Counted from the stretch's first letter, positions 8,778 to 16,900 are shown. The stretch is DNA of 48,638 nt from Streptosporangiaceae bacterium (GCA_030041275.1 JASHOE010000175.1:1-48638), one strand, 5' to 3'. The notes: a model not told the origin generated them from the sequence alone. Numbers and translations are program-made.

Positions 8778-9773
8778 TCAGGCGCCTGGTGCTGCCGCCC
8801 GCAGCGTCGCTTCAATGTTGGGCCACGGCAGGCCAGGCGGCAGCAGGATTGTGACGATGTCGGCTGCAGGGTTCCACTGCTCGAGCTGCTTGCGGACCTG
8901 ATCGCGCGTTCCGTAGACGGCGAGCTGCTCGACCACGCCCTCAGCGCCAGGCGGGACGACCATGCGCCGGGGGCTAGGGCGCGGGTTCGCGTCGATGATC
9001 GCCTGCACCTCGGCGGCATAGCCTTGCCCGGACACCGACCGGGCGTAGACCTCGCCCATGGCGCTCAGGTACCAGGCGGTGCTGCCAGCGGCAAAAAGGT
9101 GAGCCATGTCGGCGTCTTCGTCGACCGCGGCGAGCGGACCGGCCGCGACCGTGAGGGGCGGCGACTGCGGGACGGCGGTTTGGCGCATCTGCCGGAGCTC
9201 GGCTGCCCAGCCTGCCAGGTAGTCCCTGGCCACCAGCGCAGGGATCCAGCCGTCACCGAGTTCGGCAGTTATCCGGGTGGTCTGGCGACCCAGCCCCGCG
9301 ATCCAGATGGGTAGCTCGGAAGCGGGCGGCTGGCCAAGCCGCAGCGGATGCGCGCCCGCGGCGTGGTCGAGCTGGGCGGGCTGGCCGTCGAGCAGCGACC
9401 GGACCTTGGTCACGACGTCGCGCAGCCTGGCAGCCGGGTGCTCGAATGGCGTGTCGTGGAAACCCTCCACCAGCGCTCGAGTGCTGGCGCCGAGGCCAAG
9501 CACGTAACGCCCGCCGCAGATCTGGTGGAGCGTGGCGGCGGTCATGGCTAGCGTTGCCGGGGTTCGGCCCCACACCGACAGGACGGCAGAGGCGAGCCGG
9601 ATCCTCGCGGTGCTCAGCGCGATTTCGGTCAGTACCGGTGTTGAGTCCAGTCCCCAGCCCTCCGGCAGCGCGAAGACCTCGTACCCAAGCTCGTCGGCCA
9701 GCACGGCGGTCTGGACGATGACATCCCGTCTGGTCTCCATGGGCGTGAGCCCGACGCCGCGGCGGGCGCTCAT
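8778..9773 (-). CDS. LLM-class flavin/F420-dependent oxidoreductase
   Basis: A luciferase-like TIM-barrel oxidoreductase of about 331 residues, probably using F420 or FMN; substrate unknown. Typical stretches are TAVLADELGYEVFALPEGWGLDS, the ARIRLASAVLSVWGRTPATLAM strand-helix, the RYVLGLGASTRALVEGFH phosphate-binding loop and PIWIAGLGRQTTR. ATG 9773 is preferred: it overlaps the upstream gene's TGA as ATGA and starts just before GVGLTPMETRRD, whereas an earlier ATG lies inside the neighbour. Translational coupling to the hotdog protein suggests a shared small-molecule pathway, but nothing identifies it. Confidence 0.8.
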   Translation of the reverse strand: MSARRGVGLTPMETRRDVIVQTAVLADELGYEVFALPEGWGLDSTPVLTEIALSTARIRLASAVLSVWGRTPATLAMTAATLHQICGGRYVLGLGASTRALVEGFHDTPFEHPAARLRDVVTKVRSLLDGQPAQLDHAAGAHPLRLGQPPASELPIWIAGLGRQTTRITAELGDGWIPALVARDYLAGWAAELRQMRQTAVPQSPPLTVAAGPLAAVDEDADMAHLFAAGSTAWYLSAMGEVYARSVSGQGYAAEVQAIIDANPRPSPRRMVVPPGAEGVVEQLAVYGTRDQVRKQLEQWNPAADIVTILLPPGLPWPNIEATLRAAAPGA

Positions 9774-10582
9774 GACGCCTCGTCCGCGGCCAGCGCCGGA
9801 ACCGGGCGCGGCACGGTTATCCACACGGCCTTGGCCGTGGCGAGCACCGTGCCGCCGGGCCCGAGCAGGGCCGACTCGGCGTGGATCTTACGGCCGTCCC
9901 TCGCGCCGGGCCACGCGATGACCAGGCACTGGTCGCCGGATTGCGGCAGCACCGCGAGGCTCGCCGTCATCCGGCCGAGCAGGACGGCGGTGTCGGAGCC
10001 CGCTCCTGCGGCGTCAGCGGCGGCGAATCCGCTCGGGCAGTCCAGGGCAGCCCAGACCACCTCCGGCAGCACCATCCCGCTCGCATCCGTGACTGACCGG
10101 TCCGGTGTCCACGGCGCCGCCCACATCGCCCCAGCCAGCGGTCCCGGAAAGATCCGCAGCCCGTCCCCCGGTTCGCGGCCCATCCCGCACACGAAGCAGT
10201 CGGGGAAGACCGGATCGGCGTAGTAGCGCGCACTGCCCGCCACTGCGTGCGCTTCGGCTGCCGTGACCGGGCCGGGTATGGCTGTCGGCGGGCTGTCCGG
10301 GGCGGAGTTCGCCGCAGCGATCAGCGTGCTGCCGTGGTGGACGCTGACAGTGCTGTCGCCGTTGCGTTCCACCGCAAGGGGCGTGCCGAGCGGAGCAGGC
10401 GCGCGCAGCGTGACCGTCACCGGACCATCGGCGTATGCCGCGATCCGGCCGCAGACGTAGCCGCCGTTGCCGCAGCCCGGCGGACCGCAGAAGCGGGCCG
10501 GTATGACCAGGGACTCTGCTGCCGTGCAGGCACCAGCAGGCGCTGCTGCGCTGCCGGTCCCGGCGTTTGCTCTGGATGTCAT
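9770..10582 (-). CDS. Putative hotdog-fold acyl-CoA thioesterase-like protein
   Basis: A 270-residue protein that I read as a tandem hotdog fold. The N-terminal half has GNGGYVCGRIAAYADGPVTVTLRAP, which resembles the central helix of acyl-CoA-binding hotdog enzymes. The C-terminal half has VWAALDCPSGFAAAD and ILLG-type strands ending LVIAWPGARDGRKIHAESALL. A cysteine-rich FPDCFVCGMGREPGDGLRIFPG joins the halves. No catalytic residue can be assigned with certainty. The downstream LLM oxidoreductase overlaps by four bases, so the two form an operon. Assignment is by pattern only and moderately sure. Confidence 0.5.
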   Translation of the reverse strand: MTSRANAGTGSAAAPAGACTAAESLVIPARFCGPPGCGNGGYVCGRIAAYADGPVTVTLRAPAPLGTPLAVERNGDSTVSVHHGSTLIAAANSAPDSPPTAIPGPVTAAEAHAVAGSARYYADPVFPDCFVCGMGREPGDGLRIFPGPLAGAMWAAPWTPDRSVTDASGMVLPEVVWAALDCPSGFAAADAAGAGSDTAVLLGRMTASLAVLPQSGDQCLVIAWPGARDGRKIHAESALLGPGGTVLATAKAVWITVPRPVPALAADEAS

Positions 10583-10691
10583 GTTGCCACGCTAGGAGCG
10601 GCCAGGCTCAGGCGGCCATCGGGTGAACTACCGACGAGTGCGACGCTTTCTCCGACCCCGCCGCGTTGCACCACGGCACACGTCGGTCAAA

Positions 10692-11711
10692 CTACCGAGA
10701 CGCTCCGCGGTCGAGGCGGTGCTCGGTCACCCACGCCGCGATCTGGGCCCGCGAACGCACGCCGAGCTTGCGCCGGATGTTCTCGACGTGCGCCTCGGCC
10801 GTCCGGGGCGCGACGGACAGTCGCCTGGCGATGGCCTGATTGGTCAGGCCCTCGGCGATCAGTTCGGCCACCTCGATCTCACGATCCGTCAGCTGCGGCC
10901 CGGTGTTCACCGGCTCGCCCAGGAAGCTGACCATCGCGTCCAGGACTGCCGTCCAGTCGCCGTGGTAGAACACGTGGCTCGAGCCCGGCAGCGGCATCAG
11001 CGTCGCGCCGGGGATCAGCGCGGCGACCTCCCTGCCCAGTTCGAACCTGGTGCCCTGATCCGCCTCGCGGTGGAGGACCAGCGTCGGTGCGACGATCGCT
11101 GGGAGCAACGCCCTGACGTCGGTGTCGTAGTACACCTCGAGCAACCGGGCCGCCACGTCCGCTGACGCGCTTGCGCGCTGGAACCGGGCGAACTCATCGC
11201 GCTCCGTGGCGGTTGGATCGGTGATGAAGGCGCCGGCCAGTGCCTTCAGCCCCAGGCCCCAATGGGCCCGCACCAGCGCGACGATGGAGTCCCTGATCTT
11301 GGCCGGCGCCAGATCTCTGCCGCTAGCGCACATCCCGTACAGCACCAGCGCCTCGACGCGGTCTGCGCACCCCGCCGCGATAGCGGCAGCCAGCTGACCG
11401 CCCTGTGAGGCCCCGAACATGCGAAAGCGGCTGACACCCACCGCGTCTGCTACCGCCAGCGCCGCAGCCACCTGCCCGTCGAACGACAGGTCAATCTGGT
11501 CCCTGTCGGAAAGACCGCAACCGGGCTTGTCATAGCGGATCACGGTAAACCGCTCGGCCAGGCGCTCCAGGAAACTGCCAAAAGACAACAGTTGCAGCTG
11601 CCCGCGTAGATCCGTGATCCAGCCCGAGTCGAACATCAGCGCCGGGCCAGCGCCCGCGGTCGAGTAAGCGACGCGGCCAGCGGGCGTCGCGCAGTAGCGA
11701 ATCCTCGGCAT
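10692..11711 (-). CDS. Alpha/beta-hydrolase fused to a LuxR-type DNA-binding domain
   Basis: A two-domain protein of about 339 residues. The N-terminal 260 or so form an alpha/beta hydrolase: oxyanion region, RYDKPGCGLSDR, nucleophile elbow FGASQGGQ, acidic residue in VLHREADQGTRF and the histidine in PGSSHVFYHGDW. The C-terminal 65 residues are a LuxR/GerE helix-turn-helix (LTDREIEVAELIAEGLTNQAIARRLSV followed by VENIRRKLGVRSR). This could be a regulator in which the hydrolase fold binds or cleaves the signal. ATG 11711 or the GTG one codon upstream are both possible starts. No target is evident; the neighbouring hotdog/LLM pair is the closest candidate. Confidence 0.8.
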   Translation of the reverse strand: MPRIRYCATPAGRVAYSTAGAGPALMFDSGWITDLRGQLQLLSFGSFLERLAERFTVIRYDKPGCGLSDRDQIDLSFDGQVAAALAVADAVGVSRFRMFGASQGGQLAAAIAAGCADRVEALVLYGMCASGRDLAPAKIRDSIVALVRAHWGLGLKALAGAFITDPTATERDEFARFQRASASADVAARLLEVYYDTDVRALLPAIVAPTLVLHREADQGTRFELGREVAALIPGATLMPLPGSSHVFYHGDWTAVLDAMVSFLGEPVNTGPQLTDREIEVAELIAEGLTNQAIARRLSVAPRTAEAHVENIRRKLGVRSRAQIAAWVTEHRLDRGASR

Positions 11712-11745
11712 CACCCGTCCAGGCTGGCACCCCCAGCCGGCGGGC

Positions 11746-12345
11746 TCAAGTCGCGCGTCCCGCTGGCGCGTCGGGATGCAGAGGCCGTCCGGGGCGAACG
11801 CGGCCGATGCTCAGGTAGAGGATGCCGCCGAGCGGAATCTGGATCACGCACACGAGCGCCCATTTCGACCTGGACAGGTACCGGACGTCGGCCGCGCGAG
11901 CGATATCGGTGAGGCAGCAGGCCTCAAAGCAGATCGCTAGCGCGGCGACGACCAGCAACGAGCCGCGCGGATCAGGCCACCTGACCAGCACCGTGATGAG
12001 ACCGGCGACGACGACGAGCCAGACAACGACGGCGCGGGCCACGCGGCGGGCCACGTCGTTGGGCGGTGGCAGCGCGCCCGTCCGCCAGTACGCGCTGGCG
12101 ACACGCCGAGACCCGGCCCGGGTAGGCCCGCTCAGCCGCCTGGTCGCCCAGCAGACACCGGCGCAGAACGCCAGTGTGCGCAGCGTACGCAGGAACTGCG
12201 GTCGGATGCTCGCGTCGCCCAGGATGGCGGGCAGCTCGGCGGTCCATTCCTGGCAGCGATCGCCGCGCTCGTCCGCCGGCAGCCGACGGCACGAAGCGCG
12301 GACCAGCCGCTCCGCGATGCGCTGCACAGGATCAGCGGCGCTCAC
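11746..12345 (-). CDS. Membrane protein with C-terminal PLDc_N-type domain
   Basis: A 199-residue protein. The N-terminal 60 residues (RIAERLVRASCRRLPADERGD through EWTAELPAIL) are soluble and resemble a motif seen in other actinobacterial membrane proteins. Three hydrophobic stretches follow: ARAVVVWLVVVAGLITVLV, GSLLVVAALAICFEACCL and ALVCVIQIPLGGILYLSIG. The last, with SRSKWALVCVIQIPLGGILYLSIGR, matches the short phospholipase-D N-terminal (PLDc_N) two-helix module, which has no catalytic activity by itself. Function unknown. Confidence 0.6.
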   Translation of the reverse strand: MSAADPVQRIAERLVRASCRRLPADERGDRCQEWTAELPAILGDASIRPQFLRTLRTLAFCAGVCWATRRLSGPTRAGSRRVASAYWRTGALPPPNDVARRVARAVVVWLVVVAGLITVLVRWPDPRGSLLVVAALAICFEACCLTDIARAADVRYLSRSKWALVCVIQIPLGGILYLSIGRVRPGRPLHPDAPAGRAT

Positions 12346-12518
12346 GGCGCGCTCCTCGGTGTTTCTGGCCGGGGCTCTGCCGCGAGGCGCCGCGTCCGCC
12401 TGGGCGCGGTGAGCTGCACGGTGCCAGGCTACACATGTAGCCTATATATGTCGAGCCGCACCGGTGGCAGCCAGCGCCGTGGTGGTCGCGCAGTGGGAGC
12501 CAGCTGCGCGGACGCCAG

Positions 12519-12980
12519 TCAGCCGTAAAAGTAGCGCAGCAACAGACCGAAGCCGATCAACCCAACGAGGCCCAGGTACACCCGCCAGCTACGGCGAGTT
12601 GCCTGCCTGACCGGATGGTCGCCGGACGGCCAGAGGTCCGGGCTACGGCGACTTCTCCGCCCTCTGATCAGCCGAGTGACCTGGATACCAGTGACGCCGA
12701 CCAGGAACATGGCCCCGAGGCCAACAAAGGCGGCACCCATGCCAGGTTGCTGCAGCCGGGTGAGGTAGTGCGAGCCGAAGAGCAGCAGGGGATGGTCGGT
12801 TCCGGGGTCGCCCGTCAGGCCGAAGCCCACGACAAAGGCGACCAGCGAGAGCACGACCCAGGCTGTGCCCCACAGGCAGAGCCGCCACGAGGCGGCCAGC
12901 CGGATGCGGACCGGGACTTTCCTTTCATGCCGTGGTGGATGGTGCTTGGCGCTCGGCACTTCTTCCGCCATGACGCGCAT
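12519..12980 (-). CDS. Small three-helix membrane protein, unknown function
   Basis: A protein of about 153 residues with a charged, His/Lys/Arg-rich N-terminus (KHHPPRHERKVPVR) and three predicted membrane segments: LCLWGTAWVVLSLVAFVVGFGL, GAAFVGLGAMFLVGVTGIQV and VYLGLVGLIGFGLLLRYFYG. I recognise no family. ATG 12980 or the ATG at 12971 could be the start. Codon use matches the neighbours. The gap up to the next gene downstream on the same strand (12346-12518) contains an AT-rich patch, TATATATG near 12445, the most AT-rich spot locally and promoter-like. Confidence 0.55.
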   Translation of the reverse strand: MRVMAEEVPSAKHHPPRHERKVPVRIRLAASWRLCLWGTAWVVLSLVAFVVGFGLTGDPGTDHPLLLFGSHYLTRLQQPGMGAAFVGLGAMFLVGVTGIQVTRLIRGRRSRRSPDLWPSGDHPVRQATRRSWRVYLGLVGLIGFGLLLRYFYG

Positions 12981-13012
12981 TATTACGTGGCAGGACGTGG
13001 GGGGAGCTTCGC

Positions 13013-13381
13013 CTAATCGGTCCAGTCGAGCTGATCAGCCGGGCAGCCAACGGACAGGCCGTATTCGGTGGCCTCGGCACGGCCAGCCTCGTCGCCCTTC
13101 CGATAGCGGAACACCTTCCCGGCGAAGACCACCACGTGATCATCGCCGACGCCGAAGTCGGCGTACCACCCGCCCTCGGCTATCAGCACATCGGCAAGCT
13201 GCCGTGCTAGCTCGCCGGCCCGGTCGTCCTCGGCCTGGAACTCGACGAACGTCCAGGTCGTCGGCATGCCGGGCGGCTCATCGGGAAAGTCCTTCCTGAA
13301 GATCCTGGTGACGCTGAGCCCGTCGATGCGCAACTCGGCATCGACTCGGATGCTCTCGGCGAGAAGTGTTCCGGTCAGCAT
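13013..13381 (-). CDS. Conserved-looking small protein of unknown function
   Basis: A polypeptide of about 122 residues from ATG 13381 (MLTGTLLAES...). The sequence alternates beta-like strands (LRIDGLSVTRIFRKDF, TWTFVEFQAEDD) with one helix (RAGELARQLADVLIAEGGWYADF) and a strand pair (DDHVVVFAGKVFRYRKGDE), a compact alpha/beta fold. No signal peptide, membrane segment or known motif. An in-frame upstream start at 13435 is less likely because it runs into the leader of the divergent gene at 13438. Coding status is supported by length and composition, not by homology. Confidence 0.5.
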   Translation of the reverse strand: MLTGTLLAESIRVDAELRIDGLSVTRIFRKDFPDEPPGMPTTWTFVEFQAEDDRAGELARQLADVLIAEGGWYADFGVGDDHVVVFAGKVFRYRKGDEAGRAEATEYGLSVGCPADQLDWTD

Positions 13382-13437
13382 GGGCAGCAGTCTCGCACGG
13401 AGGCCCACCTGCCGGCAGTGGACGGGAGGTGACAACC

Positions 13438-13850
13438 ATGCGAGCAGCGCTGGCGCGGCAGCTGGGTGGCATCGGCAGCGTGCAGCTTGCAGAGCTTCCA
13501 GATCCGGTACTGACGGCGGGTCAGGCGCTGATCAGAGTCCACGCCGCTGCCGTCGGACCGTGGGATGTCGGGTTCGTCAGCGGTGGTTTCCCCGGGATTG
13601 CCTTGCCCTTCGTGCCGGGCCAGGAAGTCGCTGGGGTGGTCGAAGCGGCCGCCGACGGTGTCGGTGCGCGGCCTGGGCGCCGCCGAGGTGTTCGACCATC
13701 ACGCGGCCGACTGGGTTCAGCAGGTCCGGACCGTGGCTCCCGGCGGTGCCGATCTGCTGCTGGACGCCGCGGGCGGCGAAACCCGCGATAGGGCCCTCGG
13801 CGCGGTCCGCGATTGGGGGCCGCGCGATGTTCATCGGCCAGCAGGCATAC
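13438..13850 (+). pseudogene. Remnant of a zinc/quinone-type medium-chain dehydrogenase
   Basis: A well-placed ATG at 13438, with GGGAGGTGAC upstream, opens a typical MDR N-terminus: MRAALARQLGGIGSVQLAEL, then GQALIRVHAAAVGPWDVGFVSGGFPG and the FVPGQEVAGVVEAAADGVG hinge. After that the original frame becomes Arg/Gly-rich nonsense. The downstream half of the family, VFDHHAADWVQQVRTVAPGG then ADLLLDAAGGETRDRALG, continues in a different frame (about 13675-13815), and the nucleotide-binding beta-alpha-beta segment between is missing. This indicates an internal deletion of several hundred bases plus frame change. A further frame shift near 13825 leads to TTAAGAAVGIALDADRLASL-like residue. It is not expected to make an active enzyme. 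Confidence 0.75.
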
Positions 13851-13937
13851 GCGGGGCAAGGTCGTGCTGCAGATCGGCGCGTAACGACGGCGGCTGGCGC
13901 GGCGGTCGGCATCGCTCTCGATGCCGACAGGCTCGCT

Positions 13938-14150
13938 TCACTCCTGGCTGGCGCGGTCCTCGCGTGCCTTGCCAATTGCCTGGCCGAGCGCCCTGCCCCA
14001 ACCTGGCTGGTCCGGGTCGGGGCGTGCCTCTGCCGAGACCTTACGGGGGGCAACCTCCACCGCTGCCGTGACCGGCACGGTCTGCTCCGTTAGGAGCTCG
14101 ACGGCCACCTTTTCACGTTTCTTCTTCGCTCTGTTGCGAAAGAGACCCAT
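13938..14150 (-). CDS. Small basic protein of unknown function
   Basis: A candidate 70-residue protein starting MGLFRNRAKKKREKVAVELL and ending GQAIGKAREDRASQE. The N-terminal Lys/Arg cluster followed by an acidic/Val-rich middle resembles small actinobacterial proteins that begin MGLFRxR, but I cannot name a family. An earlier ATG at 14180 would add ten residues. It lies opposite the far end of the MDR remnant, so it could equally be an accidental frame; confidence is moderate. Confidence 0.4.
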   Translation of the reverse strand: MGLFRNRAKKKREKVAVELLTEQTVPVTAAVEVAPRKVSAEARPDPDQPGWGRALGQAIGKAREDRASQE

Positions 14151-14197
14151 GTCGGGATCGTAAACCGACAGCAGTGGCACCGGTGCTTATCGCCACG

Positions 14198-14988
14198 TCA
14201 CGACGCAAAGAAATCCACGAGGACAGGAGCGAGGACACGAGGGCTCACGTTGTGGGTCTGACCGGCCAGCAACCGCAGCTGGCCATGAGGCATCGCGCTA
14301 CTCAGCGCCTGGGCTGTGCTTGGCATGAACGGCAAACTCGCGTCGCCCGCCATGACCAGGGCCGGAGGTGACACCCGGGCAGCCAGATCGGTGGGCGCTG
14401 ACCAGCGCTCACCGATGATGGCCGCGTGATCGTATGCCAGTGTGGGGGCGACCGCCTCCATACCGGGCCAGAAAGGCGCCTGGCGCATAGCATCGACCTG
14501 GCGGCGGGGGTGCCGACGAACCGCATGAACAGCGCGACCGCGTCGTCCCGGCGACCGGCCGCGAGGGCGTGAGCCAGGTCAGTCAGGTAGTCGCTCCACG
14601 CATTCTGGGCATCGGGGTCGTCGTTGTACGGCGGCTCGTACATGGCGAGCTTTCTGACCCGGCCGCCGAGCTGGAGCGCTGCGTGCATGGCCAGGGTGGC
14701 GCCCGACGAGTGGCCATACAGGAACGCCGAGCCGCCAGCCTGATCGATCAGGGCGCCGATGTCCTCGATCTCCCGGTCCACCGCGTAGGGCAGGGTATCG
14801 CCGCTCGCGCCGCGGCCGCGGCGGTCGTAGCCGTAGACCGTGAAGTGCGGCGCCATCAGCTCGGCCAGCTCCGACTTTCCGCCGGATGAGTGCACGCTGA
14901 GCGCGCCGTCGACGAGGATCACGGCCGGCCCGTCGCCAACCCTGTCGTACGCGATTGTCGTGCCGTCGCGTGAGCTGACCGTGTTCAT
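14198..14988 (-). pseudogene. Alpha/beta hydrolase with a frameshift
   Basis: The first 160 or so residues from ATG 14988 (MNTVSSRDGTTIAYDRVG) are a clear alpha/beta hydrolase: YGYDRRGRGASGD, the nucleophile elbow YGHSSGATLAM and YEPPYNDDP. After MRFVGTP, near 14505, this frame fails, and the C-terminal part resumes in another frame: MRQAPFWPGMEAVAPTLAYDHAAI, then SPPALVMAGDASLPFMP (acidic residue) and LAGQTHNVSP (catalytic His). A one-base deletion restores the fit; the site is next to a run of five G (14506-14510 on the plus strand). It could be a true frameshift or a sequencing error in the homopolymer. If intact it would be a 263-residue esterase-like protein. Confidence 0.8.
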
Positions 14989-15146
14989 GGGCGTCCCTTC
15001 GCCGTGCCGGCGTGAGTCAACACGGCCCGATTCTCGCGCACCATGCGGCGACCGCTGACGTGGGCTGAGAGCACAGTCAGGTACGGCAGAACGCCCAGGG
15101 GGCCTGGAACCGCTCCTGGTGCGGTGAGCAACCGCTACAGCGCCGC

Positions 15147-15176
15147 AGCGGGCCGGTCCTTGGGAGCCGGCCCGCT
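15147..15176 (-). terminator. Hairpin downstream of qcrB
   Basis: AGCGGGCCGG (15147-15156) and CCGGCCCGCT (15167-15176) form a perfect 10-bp stem with a 10-base loop, 26 bases after the qcrB stop. It is the second of two tandem hairpins ending the ctaE-qcrCAB operon. No U-run. Confidence 0.6.
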
Positions 15177-15191
15177 CGGGAGCTTCTGTCC

Positions 15192-15219
15192 GCGAGGACG
15201 CGCTAGTGCGCGTCCTCGC
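15192..15219 (-). terminator. Hairpin with the qcrB stop codon in its loop
   Basis: GCGAGGACGCG (15192-15202) and CGCGTCCTCGC (15209-15219) are perfect 11-bp arms with a six-base loop, CACTAG in the transcript, which contains the last His codon and the TAG stop of qcrB. The 5' half of the stem is the coding sequence for the final Glu-Asp-Ala. Confidence 0.65.
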
Positions 15220-16900
15220 CGTGCTCGGACTCGCTGGCGGTTCCGGGACCCGCGGCGCTCGACGCCTGGCCGCCGTGGCCGTTGTGCTCACCGGCCTCAA
15301 GCTCGCCGTTGCCGTGGCCGTTGCCGTGCCCATTCGGGTGCGCCTCCGGCATCGGCGCGCTCTCGGTGATGACCTTGTAGAGGCGTTCTCGGACCCGGCC
15401 GATGCCGCCGCGCATGCCGGGCGCCGGCACCTCTGTCTCGTCGGTCTCGCCGGGTGGCAGCGCGGGGTGGATCGGCCGTGAGGTCAGCACGGCGAGCGCA
15501 TCCTCGTCGACCGGCCTGGTCTCTTCGATGAACTCCCCGCCCGGCAGCTGCCTGATGATGCCCGTCTCGACGCCGTGCTCGATCAGGTGGTTGTCCTTGT
15601 GCTGGAGACCCAGGCAGATGCGTTTGGTGAGGATGTAGGAGATCGCGGGGACCACGAAGATGCCGATCCTGGCGAACCACGTCGTCCAGTACAACGGGAT
15701 ATCGAGATGGTCGGCGATGATGTCGTTCGCACCCTCGGCCCACAGCACACCGTAGAAGGCGATCGTCGCGATGCCGATCGCGGTACGGGTCGGCGCGTTC
15801 CGCGGCCGGTCGTTGAGGTGGTGCTCCGAATGATCCCCGGTGACCCACTGTTCAAGGAACGGCCACAAGGCTGCTCCGGTGAAGACGATCCCGAGCGGTA
15901 CCAGGGCAGGGAGGAACACGTTGAACGCGAACGTGTGCCCGAAGACCACCCACTGCCAGTTCGGCATGATGCGCAGCGCGCCCTCAAGGATGCCCATGTA
16001 GAAGTCGGGCTGGGAACCGGCCGACATGGCGACCGGGTTGTACGGTCCGTACAGCCAGACCGCGTTGATCTGGGTGAAGGTTGCGGCCAGCGCGACAGCG
16101 GCGAAGGTGAAGAAGAAGAACGCGCCGGTCTTAGCCATGAAGTACGGGTAGAGCGGCGCGCCGACGACGTTCTCGTTGGTCCGGCCTTTGCCAGGCATCT
16201 GGGTGTGCTTCTGGTAGAAGGTCAGGAACAAGTGCACCGTGATCAGGGCAAGGAGCAGGCCAGGGATTATCAGCACGTGGATGATGTACAGCCGGCCGAT
16301 GACCTGGTTGCCGGGGAACGGCCCGCCAAACAGGAAGTAAGCCAGATAGGTGCCGACGAGCGGGAATGACTGCAGCACGCCCTCGGTGATCCGCAGGCCG
16401 GCGCCGGACAGCAGGTCGTCAGGCAAGGAGTAGCCGAACAGGCCCTCGAACATGCCCAGGGTGAGGATGACGATGCCGATGAGCCAGTTGATCTCGCGCG
16501 GCTTGCGGTAGGCCCCGGTGAAGAAGATCCGGATCATGTGGGCCATGATCCCGGCCATGAACAGGTCGGCGGCCCAGTGGTGGATCTGCCTGATGAGCAG
16601 GCCACCGCGCACGTCGAAGCTGATCCGCAGGGTCGACGCGTATGCCTCGCTCATCCGAACGCCGCGCAGCGGCACGTAGGAGCCGTGGTAGATGACGTCG
16701 GTCATGCTCGGCTGGAACCACAGGGTCAGGAACGTCCCGGTGAGCAGCAGGATGATGAACGTGTAGAGATTGATCTCCCCGAGCAGGAATGTCCAGTGGT
16801 CGGGGAAGACCTTGCGCAGCAGGACACGGACGCCGCGGGCGCCGTGCAGCCTGTCATCCAGCCAACGGCCGGTTCCATCCAGCGCCTTCTCGACGCTCAT
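15203..16900 (-). CDS. qcrB: Cytochrome bcc complex cytochrome b subunit (QcrB)
   Basis: Membrane cytochrome b that oxidises menaquinol and carries two haems b; 565 residues. Haem-ligand helices are visible: RQIHHWAADLFMAGIMAHMIRIFFTG and IIHVLIIPGLLLALITVHLFLTFYQ. GYSLPDDLLSGAGLR is the actinobacterial form of the Qo-site helix region. The ATG at 16900 overlaps the qcrA stop (ATGA). After about residue 410 comes the actinobacterial C-terminal extension, with a tail NGHGNGHGNG...HNGHGG very rich in His, Gly and Asn. Last gene of ctaE-qcrC-qcrA-qcrB; two hairpins follow. Confidence 0.97.
   Translation of the reverse strand: MSVEKALDGTGRWLDDRLHGARGVRVLLRKVFPDHWTFLLGEINLYTFIILLLTGTFLTLWFQPSMTDVIYHGSYVPLRGVRMSEAYASTLRISFDVRGGLLIRQIHHWAADLFMAGIMAHMIRIFFTGAYRKPREINWLIGIVILTLGMFEGLFGYSLPDDLLSGAGLRITEGVLQSFPLVGTYLAYFLFGGPFPGNQVIGRLYIIHVLIIPGLLLALITVHLFLTFYQKHTQMPGKGRTNENVVGAPLYPYFMAKTGAFFFFTFAAVALAATFTQINAVWLYGPYNPVAMSAGSQPDFYMGILEGALRIMPNWQWVVFGHTFAFNVFLPALVPLGIVFTGAALWPFLEQWVTGDHSEHHLNDRPRNAPTRTAIGIATIAFYGVLWAEGANDIIADHLDIPLYWTTWFARIGIFVVPAISYILTKRICLGLQHKDNHLIEHGVETGIIRQLPGGEFIEETRPVDEDALAVLTSRPIHPALPPGETDETEVPAPGMRGGIGRVRERLYKVITESAPMPEAHPNGHGNGHGNGELEAGEHNGHGGQASSAAGPGTASESEHGEDAH

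Noticed and set aside
9774..9824. Longer start for the LLM oxidoreductase
   Set aside because: The extra residues are Gly/Arg-rich and lie within the upstream hotdog gene; the ATGA overlap at 9770-9773 gives a better start.
13866..14093. Possible continuation of the MDR remnant as a real C-terminal domain
   Set aside because: Only a short patch (GIALDADRLASLLAGAV) is reminiscent of the family; the rest is Cys/Arg-rich and unlike an MDR C-terminus.
14989..15333. N-terminal extension of the frameshifted hydrolase
   Set aside because: It is antisense to the qcrB tail repeat region and crosses two terminator hairpins; no coding character.
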